From NCBI GenBank assembly GCA_040793985.1, contig JBFNJI010000003.1:62001-126000 (forward strand): 64,000 nucleotides of DNA. The letters run 5' to 3'. This DNA is from Thiodiazotropha sp040793985. GTDB lineage: Bacteria > Pseudomonadota > Gammaproteobacteria > Chromatiales > Chromatiaceae. The first letter of the stretch is position 1. The number at the start of each line of letters is the position of its first letter. The notes below the pieces were generated by a model. The model saw only the letters and a program-made list of their open reading frames with translations. It made no database searches and was not told where the DNA came from. This document shows, in pieces, positions 23,843 through 33,162 of this stretch. Made by a program: the position numbers and the translations under genes.

Positions 23843-25582
23843 CTATTCGGGTCGTTCATGACATAACGTACAGCTGACCTGGGTGCCCTTGGCGACGAAG
23901 CGGGTTCTCTCCCCGTCATCATCTCTGAGGTAGTTGCGGTCGGCTGCGGTCGTTGAGAGGACGGTCCCTTCCAGGTTTTGCCCATGGCAGCTTCTGCAGG
24001 CATCGGGATTGTCTTCATAAAACTCCTCGTGTTCAAGGTTCCAGCCGCGACTGTTGACGTTGTGCATGCCATGGGGACCATCGAGGGTCAGGGGCAACGC
24101 GGTATGGCAACTGCTGCAATCAGAAAGCGTTCCGGCGTGACCCTGAAGCTGAATGGCGGCCAGGTTGTCGTTGGCTGAGGCGAGGGGGTTTGGCCATATG
24201 GCATGGGTCGAACCGTGACAACCCTCACAGGCAACGCCGCCATGTCCGAGACTGTTGCGATAGAGCGTGCCGCTGTTTTCCGCAAATCTTTTGTTACTGG
24301 CGAGTCGGGGTGTGGCGCTATCGATACCATCCTCCCAGGCCCGGGTCAGGCGCAGGGAATCCCCCAGATGGCTGTTTGCGTCGCCGGTATGACAGGATTC
24401 GCAGCGGGGTTCGTCGAGCCAGGGCTGGCGTTCATCGCCACCCACCGCGAGCATGCTGCCATGGCAGTCCTGGCAGCTGATCCCTGCCGCACCCATTGCG
24501 CCCCTGAGACACTGGGTAAGCTTACCCGGATGGCACTGATAGCAGGTCTGCTCCAGGGTTCCGTCTGTGGGAAACAGTGGTTCTCCAGACCCTTCGTCGG
24601 TCAAGCGGCCGTGATGACCGTGCATTACCTGCGACATGCTATCCAGGGTCAATTGCTCGCCGCTTGGGCCGGAGCCGGTGAGATCGAGTGCCGCCGAGTA
24701 GTGGCAGCCGGCACATAACACAGGGGTTGCACTGAGCAGATCGGTGCCGTGTTCGGCGTCGTGCAGCGCCAGGATATTCCATTTTGCCGCCTGTAAAACA
24801 CTATTCGGATCATTGATGTCGTCGGGGAGGACAAAATCGATGCTGCTGTCGAGGGGGGCGGCGATCTCTCCCGCGGCATGACAGTTTTGACAGTCCGCTT
24901 CCGCGGCCACTGGCAGCACGACATCCAGGCTCGCAAGGGTTTCCGTGCTTCCCACCGGGCTGGCAGTGACCCGCATCAAGGGATAGGCATTCGGTTGTCC
25001 CGCATCATCGATGGGAAGGATGGGTATGCCATCGGCGGCAAACCATTTTTTCTCCTGGTCGTAGTGATTGAAGACCTGTGAATCGTTGGCGGTGTAGGGA
25101 TTGAGGATGCCTGGCATAGACTGGCCAAAGAGCAGGCCTTCATCCGGCGCCGGATCGAGGCCGAAGAGGTCGCTGACAAAGCTGTTGCCGGTGCGTGGAT
25201 TGGTATCCCAGAAATTGGTCTTATGCACACCGCCCGCCTGGTTTTGACTGGTGCTGTTGGCGGAGCCGCCTGCATCCGCTGTCGCCCGGTAGTCGACATT
25301 TACACTCGTTGCATCGAGGATACGGGGCGGAGCACCGCGCTCAATGACCTGAGCGTGAATGACATTGTAGGGTGGGAGGATGACAAAGGTCGAGTAGTCC
25401 AGGTCGGCGCAGTGCATCCCCAGATCGTTGAATGCCAGTACGCGGTGCGAACCGGAACCCTGAGTTACGCCAGGTCCATTGTCGTCATCTTCGTCGTCGT
25501 CATCGCTGCCGCCTCCCCCGCCACAGGCAGTCAGAAAGATGAGCAGGATCAGTGTGGTGGGCCATTTCCTTTGTCGATTCAT
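23843..25582 (-). CDS. Nine-heme c-type cytochrome lipoprotein
   Basis: A 579-residue exported electron-transfer protein. It has a type II signal peptide (TLILLIFLTAC, lipid Cys near residue 20) and a Gly/Asp-rich linker. I count nine CxxCH heme motifs: CQNCH, CAGCH, CYQCH, CQDCH, CESCH, CEGCH, CSSCH, CRSCH and CTLCH. All nine lie in the C-terminal two thirds. The N-terminal third (RVLAFNDLGMHCADLDYSTF onwards) has no heme site. The product is lipid-anchored on a membrane, perhaps at the cell surface. No porin, membrane quinol oxidase or c-type maturation gene is adjacent, so the partner is unknown. It is flanked by its own 199-bp promoter region. Confidence 0.93.
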   Translation of the reverse strand: MNRQRKWPTTLILLIFLTACGGGGGSDDDDEDDDNGPGVTQGSGSHRVLAFNDLGMHCADLDYSTFVILPPYNVIHAQVIERGAPPRILDATSVNVDYRATADAGGSANSTSQNQAGGVHKTNFWDTNPRTGNSFVSDLFGLDPAPDEGLLFGQSMPGILNPYTANDSQVFNHYDQEKKWFAADGIPILPIDDAGQPNAYPLMRVTASPVGSTETLASLDVVLPVAAEADCQNCHAAGEIAAPLDSSIDFVLPDDINDPNSVLQAAKWNILALHDAEHGTDLLSATPVLCAGCHYSAALDLTGSGPSGEQLTLDSMSQVMHGHHGRLTDEGSGEPLFPTDGTLEQTCYQCHPGKLTQCLRGAMGAAGISCQDCHGSMLAVGGDERQPWLDEPRCESCHTGDANSHLGDSLRLTRAWEDGIDSATPRLASNKRFAENSGTLYRNSLGHGGVACEGCHGSTHAIWPNPLASANDNLAAIQLQGHAGTLSDCSSCHTALPLTLDGPHGMHNVNSRGWNLEHEEFYEDNPDACRSCHGQNLEGTVLSTTAADRNYLRDDDGERTRFVAKGTQVSCTLCHERPE

Positions 25583-25780
25583 TCATATGCTCCCTAAAGC
25601 GAAACGCTGGAGATGTTATTTTTTGGGAATTATATCCTAAATATGCCCGATTCTCATCTCTTCATATGATCCCTCGCAATCCCCAGCTCTCAGGGTGTGC
25701 CCCCAGAATCCTACCCGGCTGTCGGCACGAATTGCGTGTTTCACAGGCTCAAATCAGACCTGGATTACCGGTGGCAGCAA

Positions 25781-28249
25781 CTATCTGATCGGCTTTAGAT
25801 GCCAGATCTTCTCAGCATACTCACGAATCGTGCGATCGCTGGAGAAGTAGCCCATACGGGCGGTATTGAGGATCGCCCGCCGGGTCCATTCGGCATTATC
25901 TCGATAAACCAGATCGGCCTCGTCACTGATTGCCAGATAGCTGCTGAAGTCGGCCAGCACCTTGAAGTGATCACTGTTTAAAAGGCTGTCGGTGATGAGG
26001 CGATAGCGCGCAGGCTCCTCGGGGGAGAAGAAACCGTTGGCTATCATGTCGATCACCCGTTTCAAGACCGGATCTGATTCGTAAAAGTGCCTGGGTTGGT
26101 AGCCCTGACTGTTAAGCCTTTCGTTTTCCTCCGTGGTATTGCCGAAGATAAAGATATTTTCGGCACCGATATGCTCATGCATCTCCACATTGGCTCCGTC
26201 CAAGGTGCCGATCGTCAGTGCGCCGTTGAGGGCGAGTTTCATGTTTCCCGTGCCCGATGCCTCCATACCGGCGGTGGAGATCTGCTGAGAAAGATCCGCT
26301 GCGGGGATGATGTCCGATGCGGTGGTAACGTCATAGTTGGGGATGAAGATGATCTTCAGGCGATCGCTGACTGCCGGGTCATTATCGATGACATCGGCCA
26401 CATCGTTGATCAGACGGATTATCAGCTTCGCCATGGTATAGCCCGGCGCCGCCTTGCCTCCAAAGAGGATGGTTCGCGGCACGCAGGGAGAACTGGAGTC
26501 ATCCACCAGGCGGTTGTAGAGGGCAATGGCGCGCAACAGGTTTAGCAATTGCCGCTTATATTCATGGATCCTCTTGACCTGGACATCGAACAGTGTGTGT
26601 GGGTCGACCTTGCTTTCCAGGAAGTAGTGGATCAGTTTGGCAAGGCGCTCCTTGTTGGCCTGCTTGACGGCATAAAACCGCTCCTGAAAAAGGCTGTCCT
26701 CTGCCAGTGGTTCGAGTTGTTGGATCTCGCTGAGATCTCTGATCCAGCTGTCTCCAATGGCTTCGGAGATCAGCTTCGAAAGCCCGCGGTTGGATTGGTA
26801 GAGCCACCGCCTCGGGGTGATGCCGTTGGTGATGTTGATGATCTTGCCGGGATAGTAGCTGTTGAAATCCTTGAAGGTCGACTCCCGCAACAGCTCGCTA
26901 TGCAGGGCCGAAACCCCGTTCACCTTGTGGCTGCCGATAATGGCCAGATGGGCCATGCGGATACGCCGTCCGTTGCTCTCATCGATGATGGAGAGGCGGC
27001 GCAGGATATCCATGTCCCCGGGATGGAGATGGCCGAGCATCAACAGAAAGCGGCGGTTGATCTCCATGATCAACTGCAGATGGCGTGGCAGCATCTGCTC
27101 AAAGATATCCACCGGCCAGGTTTCCAACGCCTCGGGTAGCAGGGTGTGGTTGGTGTAGGAGAAGACCCGGGTGGTTATCTCCCAGGCCGGCTGCCACTCC
27201 AGATGGTGCTTGTCCATGAGCAGGCGCATCATCTCAGGAATGGCGATGGCAGGGTGTGTGTCATTGAGCTGAATGGCCACCTTGTCGGGCAGTTCGCTCA
27301 GACTCTCGTGATCGGTGTAGAATCGCCGCAATATATCCTTCAGGGAGGCGCAGACGAAGAAGTATTGCTGTTTCAGGCGTAACAGCTTGTTCATGGTCGA
27401 ACTGTCGTTGGGATAGAGCACCTTGGAGATATTCTCCGACAGGGTCTTGCCGACCACGGCCTCGGTGTACTCTCCCAGGTTGAACCGGTTGAGGTCGAAG
27501 TCCTCGTAGGCCTTGGCGCTCCAGAGGCGGAGGTTGTTGACGGTATCGTTCTGAAACCCGGGAATCGGGGTGTCATAGGCCTGGGCAAGGACCACGTCTC
27601 CCTCTATCCAGTCGAAATGGCGCCGGCCGTTTGAATCCTGGTACTCCATCACCCTGCCGCCAAAGCGGACCCGATAGGAGACCTCGGGGCGGGGAAACTC
27701 CCACGGATTGTCGTGAAGCAGCCAGTTCTCCGGCAGTTCGACCTGGCAGCCGTTTTCGATCTTTTGCCGGAACATGCCGTATTCGAAACGTATGCCGTAG
27801 CCATAACCCGGTATGTTCAGCGTCGCCATGGAATCAAGGAAACAGGCGGCCAAGCGCCCGAGTCCGCCGTTACCGAGCGCCGCGTCGTGTTCGAGAATGC
27901 GCAGACGTTCCAGTTCTATACCGAGCTTGTGCAGCGCCTCCGTGCAGGCATCGTGAATATCCATATTCAACAGGCTGTTGATCAGACTGCGTCCGATTAG
28001 AAACTCCATTGACAGGTAATAGACCCGCTTTTCATCATGCCGGTAGTAATTGCGCTGGGTCTCCATCCAGCGTTCAATCAGGCGATCGCGAACCACATTG
28101 CTGAATGCCATCATCCAATCATGATCCGTTGCGGTATAGGGATCTTTGCCAATGGTGTATACCAGGTGGTTGGAAACCGAGCGTTGAATGTCCCTTGGAT
28201 CAGAGCCGAGGAAATCGTATTTGAAAGCGCTATGTTTAACCTTGCTCAT
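25781..28249 (-). CDS. glgP: Glycogen/starch/alpha-glucan phosphorylase
   Basis: Releases glucose-1-phosphate from the ends of alpha-1,4-glucans. The 822-residue cytosolic enzyme is full length. It shows NYYRHDEKRVYYLSMEFLIG, LGNGGLGRLAACFLDSMATL and the pyridoxal-phosphate site EASGTGNMKLALNGALTIGT with the Schiff-base lysine, followed by DGANVEM. It is monocistronic, with no glycogen synthesis genes in the window. An 8-bp-arm palindrome lies about 85 bp upstream of the start. Confidence 0.98.
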   Translation of the reverse strand: MSKVKHSAFKYDFLGSDPRDIQRSVSNHLVYTIGKDPYTATDHDWMMAFSNVVRDRLIERWMETQRNYYRHDEKRVYYLSMEFLIGRSLINSLLNMDIHDACTEALHKLGIELERLRILEHDAALGNGGLGRLAACFLDSMATLNIPGYGYGIRFEYGMFRQKIENGCQVELPENWLLHDNPWEFPRPEVSYRVRFGGRVMEYQDSNGRRHFDWIEGDVVLAQAYDTPIPGFQNDTVNNLRLWSAKAYEDFDLNRFNLGEYTEAVVGKTLSENISKVLYPNDSSTMNKLLRLKQQYFFVCASLKDILRRFYTDHESLSELPDKVAIQLNDTHPAIAIPEMMRLLMDKHHLEWQPAWEITTRVFSYTNHTLLPEALETWPVDIFEQMLPRHLQLIMEINRRFLLMLGHLHPGDMDILRRLSIIDESNGRRIRMAHLAIIGSHKVNGVSALHSELLRESTFKDFNSYYPGKIINITNGITPRRWLYQSNRGLSKLISEAIGDSWIRDLSEIQQLEPLAEDSLFQERFYAVKQANKERLAKLIHYFLESKVDPHTLFDVQVKRIHEYKRQLLNLLRAIALYNRLVDDSSSPCVPRTILFGGKAAPGYTMAKLIIRLINDVADVIDNDPAVSDRLKIIFIPNYDVTTASDIIPAADLSQQISTAGMEASGTGNMKLALNGALTIGTLDGANVEMHEHIGAENIFIFGNTTEENERLNSQGYQPRHFYESDPVLKRVIDMIANGFFSPEEPARYRLITDSLLNSDHFKVLADFSSYLAISDEADLVYRDNAEWTRRAILNTARMGYFSSDRTIREYAEKIWHLKPIR

Positions 28250-28334
28250 GACAACGATGTGGGGGCGTTAGCTGTTGTTATCGGTTAGTGGTGTTATTAA
28301 CAGAGACCCTTCTTATACCGCTCCTCATAGACAA

Positions 28335-28354
28335 ATATAAACCATAGTTTATAT
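28335..28354. promoter_or_regulatory. Perfect palindrome upstream of glgP
   Basis: ATATAAAC-CATA-GTTTATAT has 8-bp arms and a 4-bp centre and lies in the 267-bp region between glgP and the VanZ-like gene. The size and symmetry are those of a dimeric-repressor operator. There is no T-run to make it a terminator. The regulator is unknown. Confidence 0.4.
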
Positions 28355-28516
28355 CGGGTGTGTACAGGCCTTCTGTGGAAATGATCGCATGGGCGGTTTA
28401 CGCCATGCTCAAGCCAATGATGATCCCGACCGGGATCGGTCATGCATCAGGCCGGAAACCCTATCCCCGGGGACAGGTCGGTGTTGTTTTCACCAGGGTG
28501 GGATTTGCAGGGTCGA

Positions 28517-28927
28517 TCAGTTTGCCGGTGGGTTACGCAGAGCGCGTAAATAGGGGTTGCGCAGCAGCAGCGGCAACAGCAACGGATAGAGCAGCAGGCC
28601 GAGAATATCCGCACCAAAGTCCCACAGTGAAAATACGCGGTTAGGTAGCTGTGATTGTACAGCCTCGATGAGAAGCCCGTAACCTGAGAGGGGAATCGCC
28701 TTGTACAGACTCCAAGGCGATTGCGGCCAGGAGAAATCGAGTAGAAAGGCGAGCGTTACAAAGGCCAGTAAATGGGCAATCTTATCGTTGATAGTGGCTG
28801 CTACCTGGAATTCCTGGGGTGTGAATGCCAGATAGCTGATTATTGTCAGGGCCAGGATCAAGAGCAGGCGAAAGCTGCCTGGACTGATTATCGAGGCGGC
28901 TCTGCCTCCGCCATCCCCATCATTCAA
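28517..28927 (-). CDS. VanZ-like membrane protein
   Basis: A 136-residue inner-membrane protein with about four hydrophobic helices (LLLILALTIISYLAF, IAHLLAFVTLAFLLDF and two later). NDKIAHLLAF followed by LIEAVQSQLPNRVFSLWDFGADILG is the VanZ-family pattern, in which Glu and Asp residues sit in the helices. The function of free-standing VanZ-like proteins is largely unknown; teicoplanin resistance is known for one member only. The start overlaps the purD stop (ATGA), so it is the last gene of the dusB-fis-purH-purD unit. Confidence 0.85.
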   Translation of the reverse strand: MNDGDGGGRAASIISPGSFRLLLILALTIISYLAFTPQEFQVAATINDKIAHLLAFVTLAFLLDFSWPQSPWSLYKAIPLSGYGLLIEAVQSQLPNRVFSLWDFGADILGLLLYPLLLPLLLRNPYLRALRNPPAN

Positions 28928-30213
28928 GCCTTCTGTTCCCTGGCGATGGCGCGGTAAGCGATATCGCTTCGAAAGTAGACATCATCCCAATGGATGGCAC
29001 GGGTCAGTGCATAGGCGCTGTGCTGTGCCGCAGTCACGGTTTCACCCAACGCGGTGGCACATAATACACGCCCACCCGCGGTGACGATGTTGTCGCCATC
29101 GAGCTTGGTGCCGGCGTGAAATACCTTGCGCGTAAGGTCGTCCGCTACCGGCAGACCGGTGATGACTCTGCCCTTGTCATGGATCCCCGGGTAACCACCG
29201 GCGGCCAACACCACGCCAACGGATGCGCGGGAATCCCACTCGGCTGATTCCCGGTCGAGCTTTCCTTCCAGGGCAGCGAGACAGTGGGCAACCAGGTCGG
29301 AGCGCATGCGCAGCATGATCGGCTGGGTTTCCGGGTCGCCGAAGCGGCAATTGTATTCGATCACCTTGGGGGTGCCGTCCGCGGAGATCATCAGTCCGGC
29401 ATAGAGAAAACCGGTGTAGGGGATGCCCTCTTCAGCCATGCCGTTCACGGTAGGCATGATGACCTCGTCCATGATGCGTTGATAGATCTCGTCCGTGACC
29501 ACTGGGGCGGGGGAGTAGGCCCCCATACCACCCGTATTGAGACCGCTGTCACCATCTCCGACCCGTTTGTGGTCCTGGCTGGTGGCCATTGGCAATACGT
29601 GCTTGCCATCGGCCATGACGATAAAGCTGGCCTCCTCACCCTCCAGGTACTCCTCGATCACCACGCGATGCCCCGCCTCGCCGAAGACATTGCCGGCCAG
29701 CATGTCGCGGATTGCCTTTTCCGCAGTCGCCATATCCATGGCGACGATTACGCCTTTCCCCGCGGCCAGGCCGTCGGCCTTGATCACGATGGGGGCGCCA
29801 ACCTGTTCGAGATAGGCGAGTGCGGCATCCGTCTCGGTAAAGGTGCGGTAGCTGCCTGTTGGGATATGGTGACGGGCGAGGAAATCCTTGGTGAAGGATT
29901 TCGAGCCCTCGAGCTGTGCCGCTCCCCTGGTGGGGCCGAAGCAGCGTAGTCCGGCTGCGGAAAAGGCGTCCACAATGCCATTCACCAGCGGTGCCTCCGG
30001 GCCGACAATGGTAAGTTCCACCCGGTTGTTCTTGGCGAATTCGATCAACCGTTCTGTCGAGTCGGCGCCGATCGCCACATTCTCCAGCTTCTCCTCGATG
30101 GCGGTGCCAGCGTTGCCGGGGGCTACGTAGACCCGCTCCACCCGGGTTGATTGCGCAGCCTTCCATGCCAGCGCGTGTTCGCGGCCGCCCGAACCGATTA
30201 CCAGTATATTCAT
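28924..30213 (-). CDS. purD: Phosphoribosylamine-glycine ligase
   Basis: Joins glycine to phosphoribosylamine with ATP, the second step of purine synthesis. The 429-residue ATP-grasp enzyme starts MNILVIGSGGREHALAWKA and shows GPEAPLVNGIVDAF, IKADGLAAGKGVIVA, LEGEEASFIVMADG and EYNCRFGDPETQ, all standard for GARS. Length is normal. It overlaps purH by one base (TGATG) on the minus strand, the usual purHD pair. Confidence 0.99.
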   Translation of the reverse strand: MNILVIGSGGREHALAWKAAQSTRVERVYVAPGNAGTAIEEKLENVAIGADSTERLIEFAKNNRVELTIVGPEAPLVNGIVDAFSAAGLRCFGPTRGAAQLEGSKSFTKDFLARHHIPTGSYRTFTETDAALAYLEQVGAPIVIKADGLAAGKGVIVAMDMATAEKAIRDMLAGNVFGEAGHRVVIEEYLEGEEASFIVMADGKHVLPMATSQDHKRVGDGDSGLNTGGMGAYSPAPVVTDEIYQRIMDEVIMPTVNGMAEEGIPYTGFLYAGLMISADGTPKVIEYNCRFGDPETQPIMLRMRSDLVAHCLAALEGKLDRESAEWDSRASVGVVLAAGGYPGIHDKGRVITGLPVADDLTRKVFHAGTKLDGDNIVTAGGRVLCATALGETVTAAQHSAYALTRAIHWDDVYFRSDIAYRAIAREQKA

Positions 30214-31772
30214 CAGTGGCGAAAGTGGCGCATGCCGGTGAACACCATCGCCATGCCATGCTCGTTCGCGGCGGCGATTGCCTCGTCATCGCGCATCGAG
30301 CCGCCAGGTTGGATGACGGCGGTGATGCCGACCGATGCGGCATTGTCTATACCGTCGCGGAAGGGGAAAAAGGCGTCCGAGGCCATTACCGAACCCTTCA
30401 CTTCGAGAGAGGCATGTTCCGCCTTGATGGCAGCGATGCGGGCGGAGTTGACCCGGCTCATCTGCCCTGCGCCGACCCCGATGGTCATGCCGTCCCTGCC
30501 ATAGACGATGGCATTCGATTTTACGAACTTGGCGATCCGCCAGGTGAACAGCAGATCGCGCATCTCCTGTTCGCTGGGTTGGCGTTGGCTCACCACTTTA
30601 ATCTCGTGGGTCAGCTGCAGGTCGGCGTCCTGTGCCAGCAGACCGCCATTGACCCGTTTGTACTCCGTGCGGTGGATCGCCTCGCTGAGCCATTCACCGC
30701 ACTCCAGCAGGCGTACGTTCTTCTTGCTGCTGACCGCTTCCACAGCCGCCGCCGAGATTTTCGGCGCAATGATCACTTCGACGAACTGGCGCTCGACGAT
30801 CGCCTTCGCCGTATCCCCGTCCAGCTCACCGTTAAAGGCGATGATGCCGCCGAACGCCGACTCGGGATCGGTGCTGTAGGCGCGATCATAGGCCTCCAAC
30901 ATGTTGGCACCCAATGCCACTCCGCAGGGATTGGCGTGCTTGACGATGACACAGGTAGGGCCTTCGTCGAAACTCTTGACACACTCCAGGGCTGCATCGG
31001 TATCGGCGATGTTGTTATAGGAGAGCTCCTTGCCCTGTAGTTGCTTGGCAGTGGCGACACAGGCTTCTTCGATAGTGTGTTCGACAAAGAACGCCGCTTT
31101 TTGATGGGGGTTCTCACCGTAGCGCATGGTTTGCGCCTGTTTGAACTGCAGTGAGAGGGTGCGTGGAAAGTCGCTGACACCATCACCCAGGCGTGCGCCC
31201 AGATAGTTGGCGATGGCGGCATCGTAGCGCGCGGTGTGTTCGAAGGTCTTAACCGCAAGCTCGAAGCGGGTGGCGTCACTCAGGGTATTGTCGTTCTCCC
31301 CCATCTCGCTCAACACCCGGTCATAATCGAGCGCATCGACGATCACAGCCACGTCCCGGTGATTCTTGGCTGCCGCGCGGAGCATGGTTGGGCCTCCGAT
31401 ATCGATGTTCTCTATCGCTGTCGGGAGATCACAATCGGGATTGGCGACCGTCTCTTCGAAGGGGTAGAGGTTGACCGCGATCAGGTCGATGACACCGATA
31501 CCGTTCTCTTTCATGACGCCGTCATCTATGCCCCTGCGGCCCAGGATTCCGCCATGGATCTTTGGGTGCAGGGTTTTCACCCGGCCATCCATCATCTCTG
31601 GATAGCCAGTGTATTCGGAGACCTCTAATACGGGTATGTCATTTTCGGTCAGCAGCTTAGCCGTGCCGCCTGTGGAGAGGATCTCTATTTTGTGCTCGGC
31701 GAGAGTGCGGGCAAAATCCACAATCCCAGTCTTGTCCGAAACGCTTATCAGGGCGCGTTTTATCGATGCCAT
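30213..31772 (-). CDS. purH: Bifunctional AICAR transformylase / IMP cyclohydrolase
   Basis: Carries out the last two steps of IMP synthesis. The 519-residue protein has the N-terminal cyclohydrolase domain (ALISVSDKTGIVDFARTL, STGGTAKLL, GRVKTLHPKIHGG) and the C-terminal formyltransferase domain (KHANPCGVALG with the catalytic Lys-His, ASDAFFPFRDGID, GGSMRDDEAI). It starts only 32 bp after fis, so it is probably transcribed with dusB and fis, as in Pseudomonas. Confidence 0.99.
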   Translation of the reverse strand: MASIKRALISVSDKTGIVDFARTLAEHKIEILSTGGTAKLLTENDIPVLEVSEYTGYPEMMDGRVKTLHPKIHGGILGRRGIDDGVMKENGIGVIDLIAVNLYPFEETVANPDCDLPTAIENIDIGGPTMLRAAAKNHRDVAVIVDALDYDRVLSEMGENDNTLSDATRFELAVKTFEHTARYDAAIANYLGARLGDGVSDFPRTLSLQFKQAQTMRYGENPHQKAAFFVEHTIEEACVATAKQLQGKELSYNNIADTDAALECVKSFDEGPTCVIVKHANPCGVALGANMLEAYDRAYSTDPESAFGGIIAFNGELDGDTAKAIVERQFVEVIIAPKISAAAVEAVSSKKNVRLLECGEWLSEAIHRTEYKRVNGGLLAQDADLQLTHEIKVVSQRQPSEQEMRDLLFTWRIAKFVKSNAIVYGRDGMTIGVGAGQMSRVNSARIAAIKAEHASLEVKGSVMASDAFFPFRDGIDNAASVGITAVIQPGGSMRDDEAIAAANEHGMAMVFTGMRHFRH

Positions 31773-31804
31773 GTTTTGATGATTCCAAAAAGTGAATTGA
31801 AGCG

Positions 31805-32101
31805 TCAGTCGAGATCGTATTGCGAGAGCTTTTTGCGCAAGGTGCTACGACTGATGCCCAGAATTGATGCTGCTTGGGATTGATTGCCGCCTGTGTGCTT
31901 CATCACGCTTTCCAGCAAAGGCGCTTCGACTTCGTTCATTACCAAACGATAGAGATTGTTGGCGCCATGGCCATCGAGATTTTTGAAATAGCGTTGCATC
32001 GCATCACTGACGCATTGGCGCAATGGTTCCGATTTCTTGCTGTGTGTTACCGTCAGATAATCTTGTTTTTCTTTGTTGATAAGAACAGCTTCGATCATCA
32101 T
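31805..32101 (-). CDS. fis: DNA-binding protein Fis
   Basis: A nucleoid protein that bends DNA and activates rRNA and other growth-linked promoters. With the start at 32101 the product has 98 residues, the exact length of E. coli Fis. The C-terminal HTH GGNQSQAASILGISRSTLRKKL is diagnostic, and LYRLVMNEVEAPLLESVM is the dimer core. I preferred this ATG over an in-frame upstream start because it overlaps the dusB stop in an ATGA. The N-terminal arm is more divergent than the rest. Confidence 0.97.
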   Translation of the reverse strand: MMIEAVLINKEKQDYLTVTHSKKSEPLRQCVSDAMQRYFKNLDGHGANNLYRLVMNEVEAPLLESVMKHTGGNQSQAASILGISRSTLRKKLSQYDLD

Positions 32102-33084
32102 GCCGCCAAATCCCCTTTGTTTTGTAGGCAATCAAAATAGTCACGGATGGCCTGCATCTGTTGTGCGGCTGTTTCCGTGTAGTTTATTTTGTTCCTGAAA
32201 ACAGCGCCGTCAGGGCGCCCCCTGCTGTACCAGGCAATATGTTTGCGCGCGATGCGTATACCAAGGTACTCCCCATAAAAATCATATAGTTGCCTGACAT
32301 GCGCTGTAAGCACGTCGGCAACCCACTCGAGATCGGGTTCCGGCATTGTGTTGCCGGTAGTTAGATAGTGGTTGATCTCTTTGAAAATCCACGGGCGTCC
32401 TTGCGCGGCGCGACCGATCATCAAGGCATCGGCGCCGGTACGACTCAAAACCGAAACGGCTTTATGCGCTGAATCTATATCTCCATTGGCTATTACCGGA
32501 ATCCCGACTGCTTGTTTAATGTCCCGAATGGTTTCGTATTCCGCGCTGCCTGAGAACTTGCATGCACGGGTACGTCCATGAACGGCAATGGCCTGGATAC
32601 CGGCCGCTTCAGCTATCGCGGCGATTCGTGTGCCGTTACGGTTCTCCGGGTCCGTTCCAGTGCGGATCTTCAGCGTCACCGGGACATCGACGGCGCTAAC
32701 AACGGCGTGCAGCAGTTTGGCGACGAGTCGTTCGTCCTTCAGCAGCGCGGAACCGGCAGCGCGCTTGCATACCTTTTTTGCCGGACATCCCATGTTTATA
32801 TCTATGATCTGCGCGCCGTTGGCGACATTGGATTGTGCGGCGTGCGCCATCTGCTCAGGTTCCGAGCCAACAATCTGTACACTGATCGGACCCTTCTCGC
32901 CATCATGGTCGAGACGTCTGACGGTCTTTTTCGTGCCCCGGAGCGAGGCATCGCAAGAGACCATCTCGGAGACTGCAAGCGCGGCCCCCATCTCCCTGCA
33001 GAGTTGTCTGAATGGCCTGTCAGTGACGCCAGCCATAGGCGCCAGTAGCAGATTGTTCTCTAGTTTATAGGGTCCAATTTGCAT
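32098..33084 (-). CDS. dusB: tRNA-dihydrouridine synthase B
   Basis: Reduces uridine to dihydrouridine at position 17 of tRNAs with FMN. The 328-residue protein begins MQIGPYKLENNLLLAPMAGV and shows DINMGCPAKKVCKRAAGSAL with the catalytic Cys, KIRTGTD, AVHGRTRACKFSG and GDIDSAHKAV. The family is clear and the dusB-fis pairing is ancient. The ATG is preceded by TTCAGAGTGGCAACTTGA-type sequence with a weak ribosome-binding site. A near-consensus promoter lies 50-80 bp upstream. Confidence 0.98.
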   Translation of the reverse strand: MQIGPYKLENNLLLAPMAGVTDRPFRQLCREMGAALAVSEMVSCDASLRGTKKTVRRLDHDGEKGPISVQIVGSEPEQMAHAAQSNVANGAQIIDINMGCPAKKVCKRAAGSALLKDERLVAKLLHAVVSAVDVPVTLKIRTGTDPENRNGTRIAAIAEAAGIQAIAVHGRTRACKFSGSAEYETIRDIKQAVGIPVIANGDIDSAHKAVSVLSRTGADALMIGRAAQGRPWIFKEINHYLTTGNTMPEPDLEWVADVLTAHVRQLYDFYGEYLGIRIARKHIAWYSRGRPDGAVFRNKINYTETAAQQMQAIRDYFDCLQNKGDLAA

Positions 33085-33133
33085 TCAAGTTGCCACTCTT
33101 CAGAGGCCAGTCACGGGAGACGAAGGGGTTGGG

Positions 33134-33162
33134 ATACTACCGTTAAATCTAGCCGGAATCAA
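33134..33162 (-). promoter_or_regulatory. Sigma-70 promoter of dusB-fis with C-rich start region
   Basis: TTGATT (complement of 33157-33162), a 17-bp spacer and TAGTAT (complement of 33134-33139) read toward dusB. The bases just after the -10 box are CCCAACCCC, a GC-rich discriminator of the kind that makes fis promoters sensitive to ppGpp and growth rate. Confidence 0.65.

Noticed and set aside
32102..32131. Longer N-terminus for Fis
   Set aside because: It would add ten residues inside dusB; the ATG at 32101 gives the normal 98 residues.
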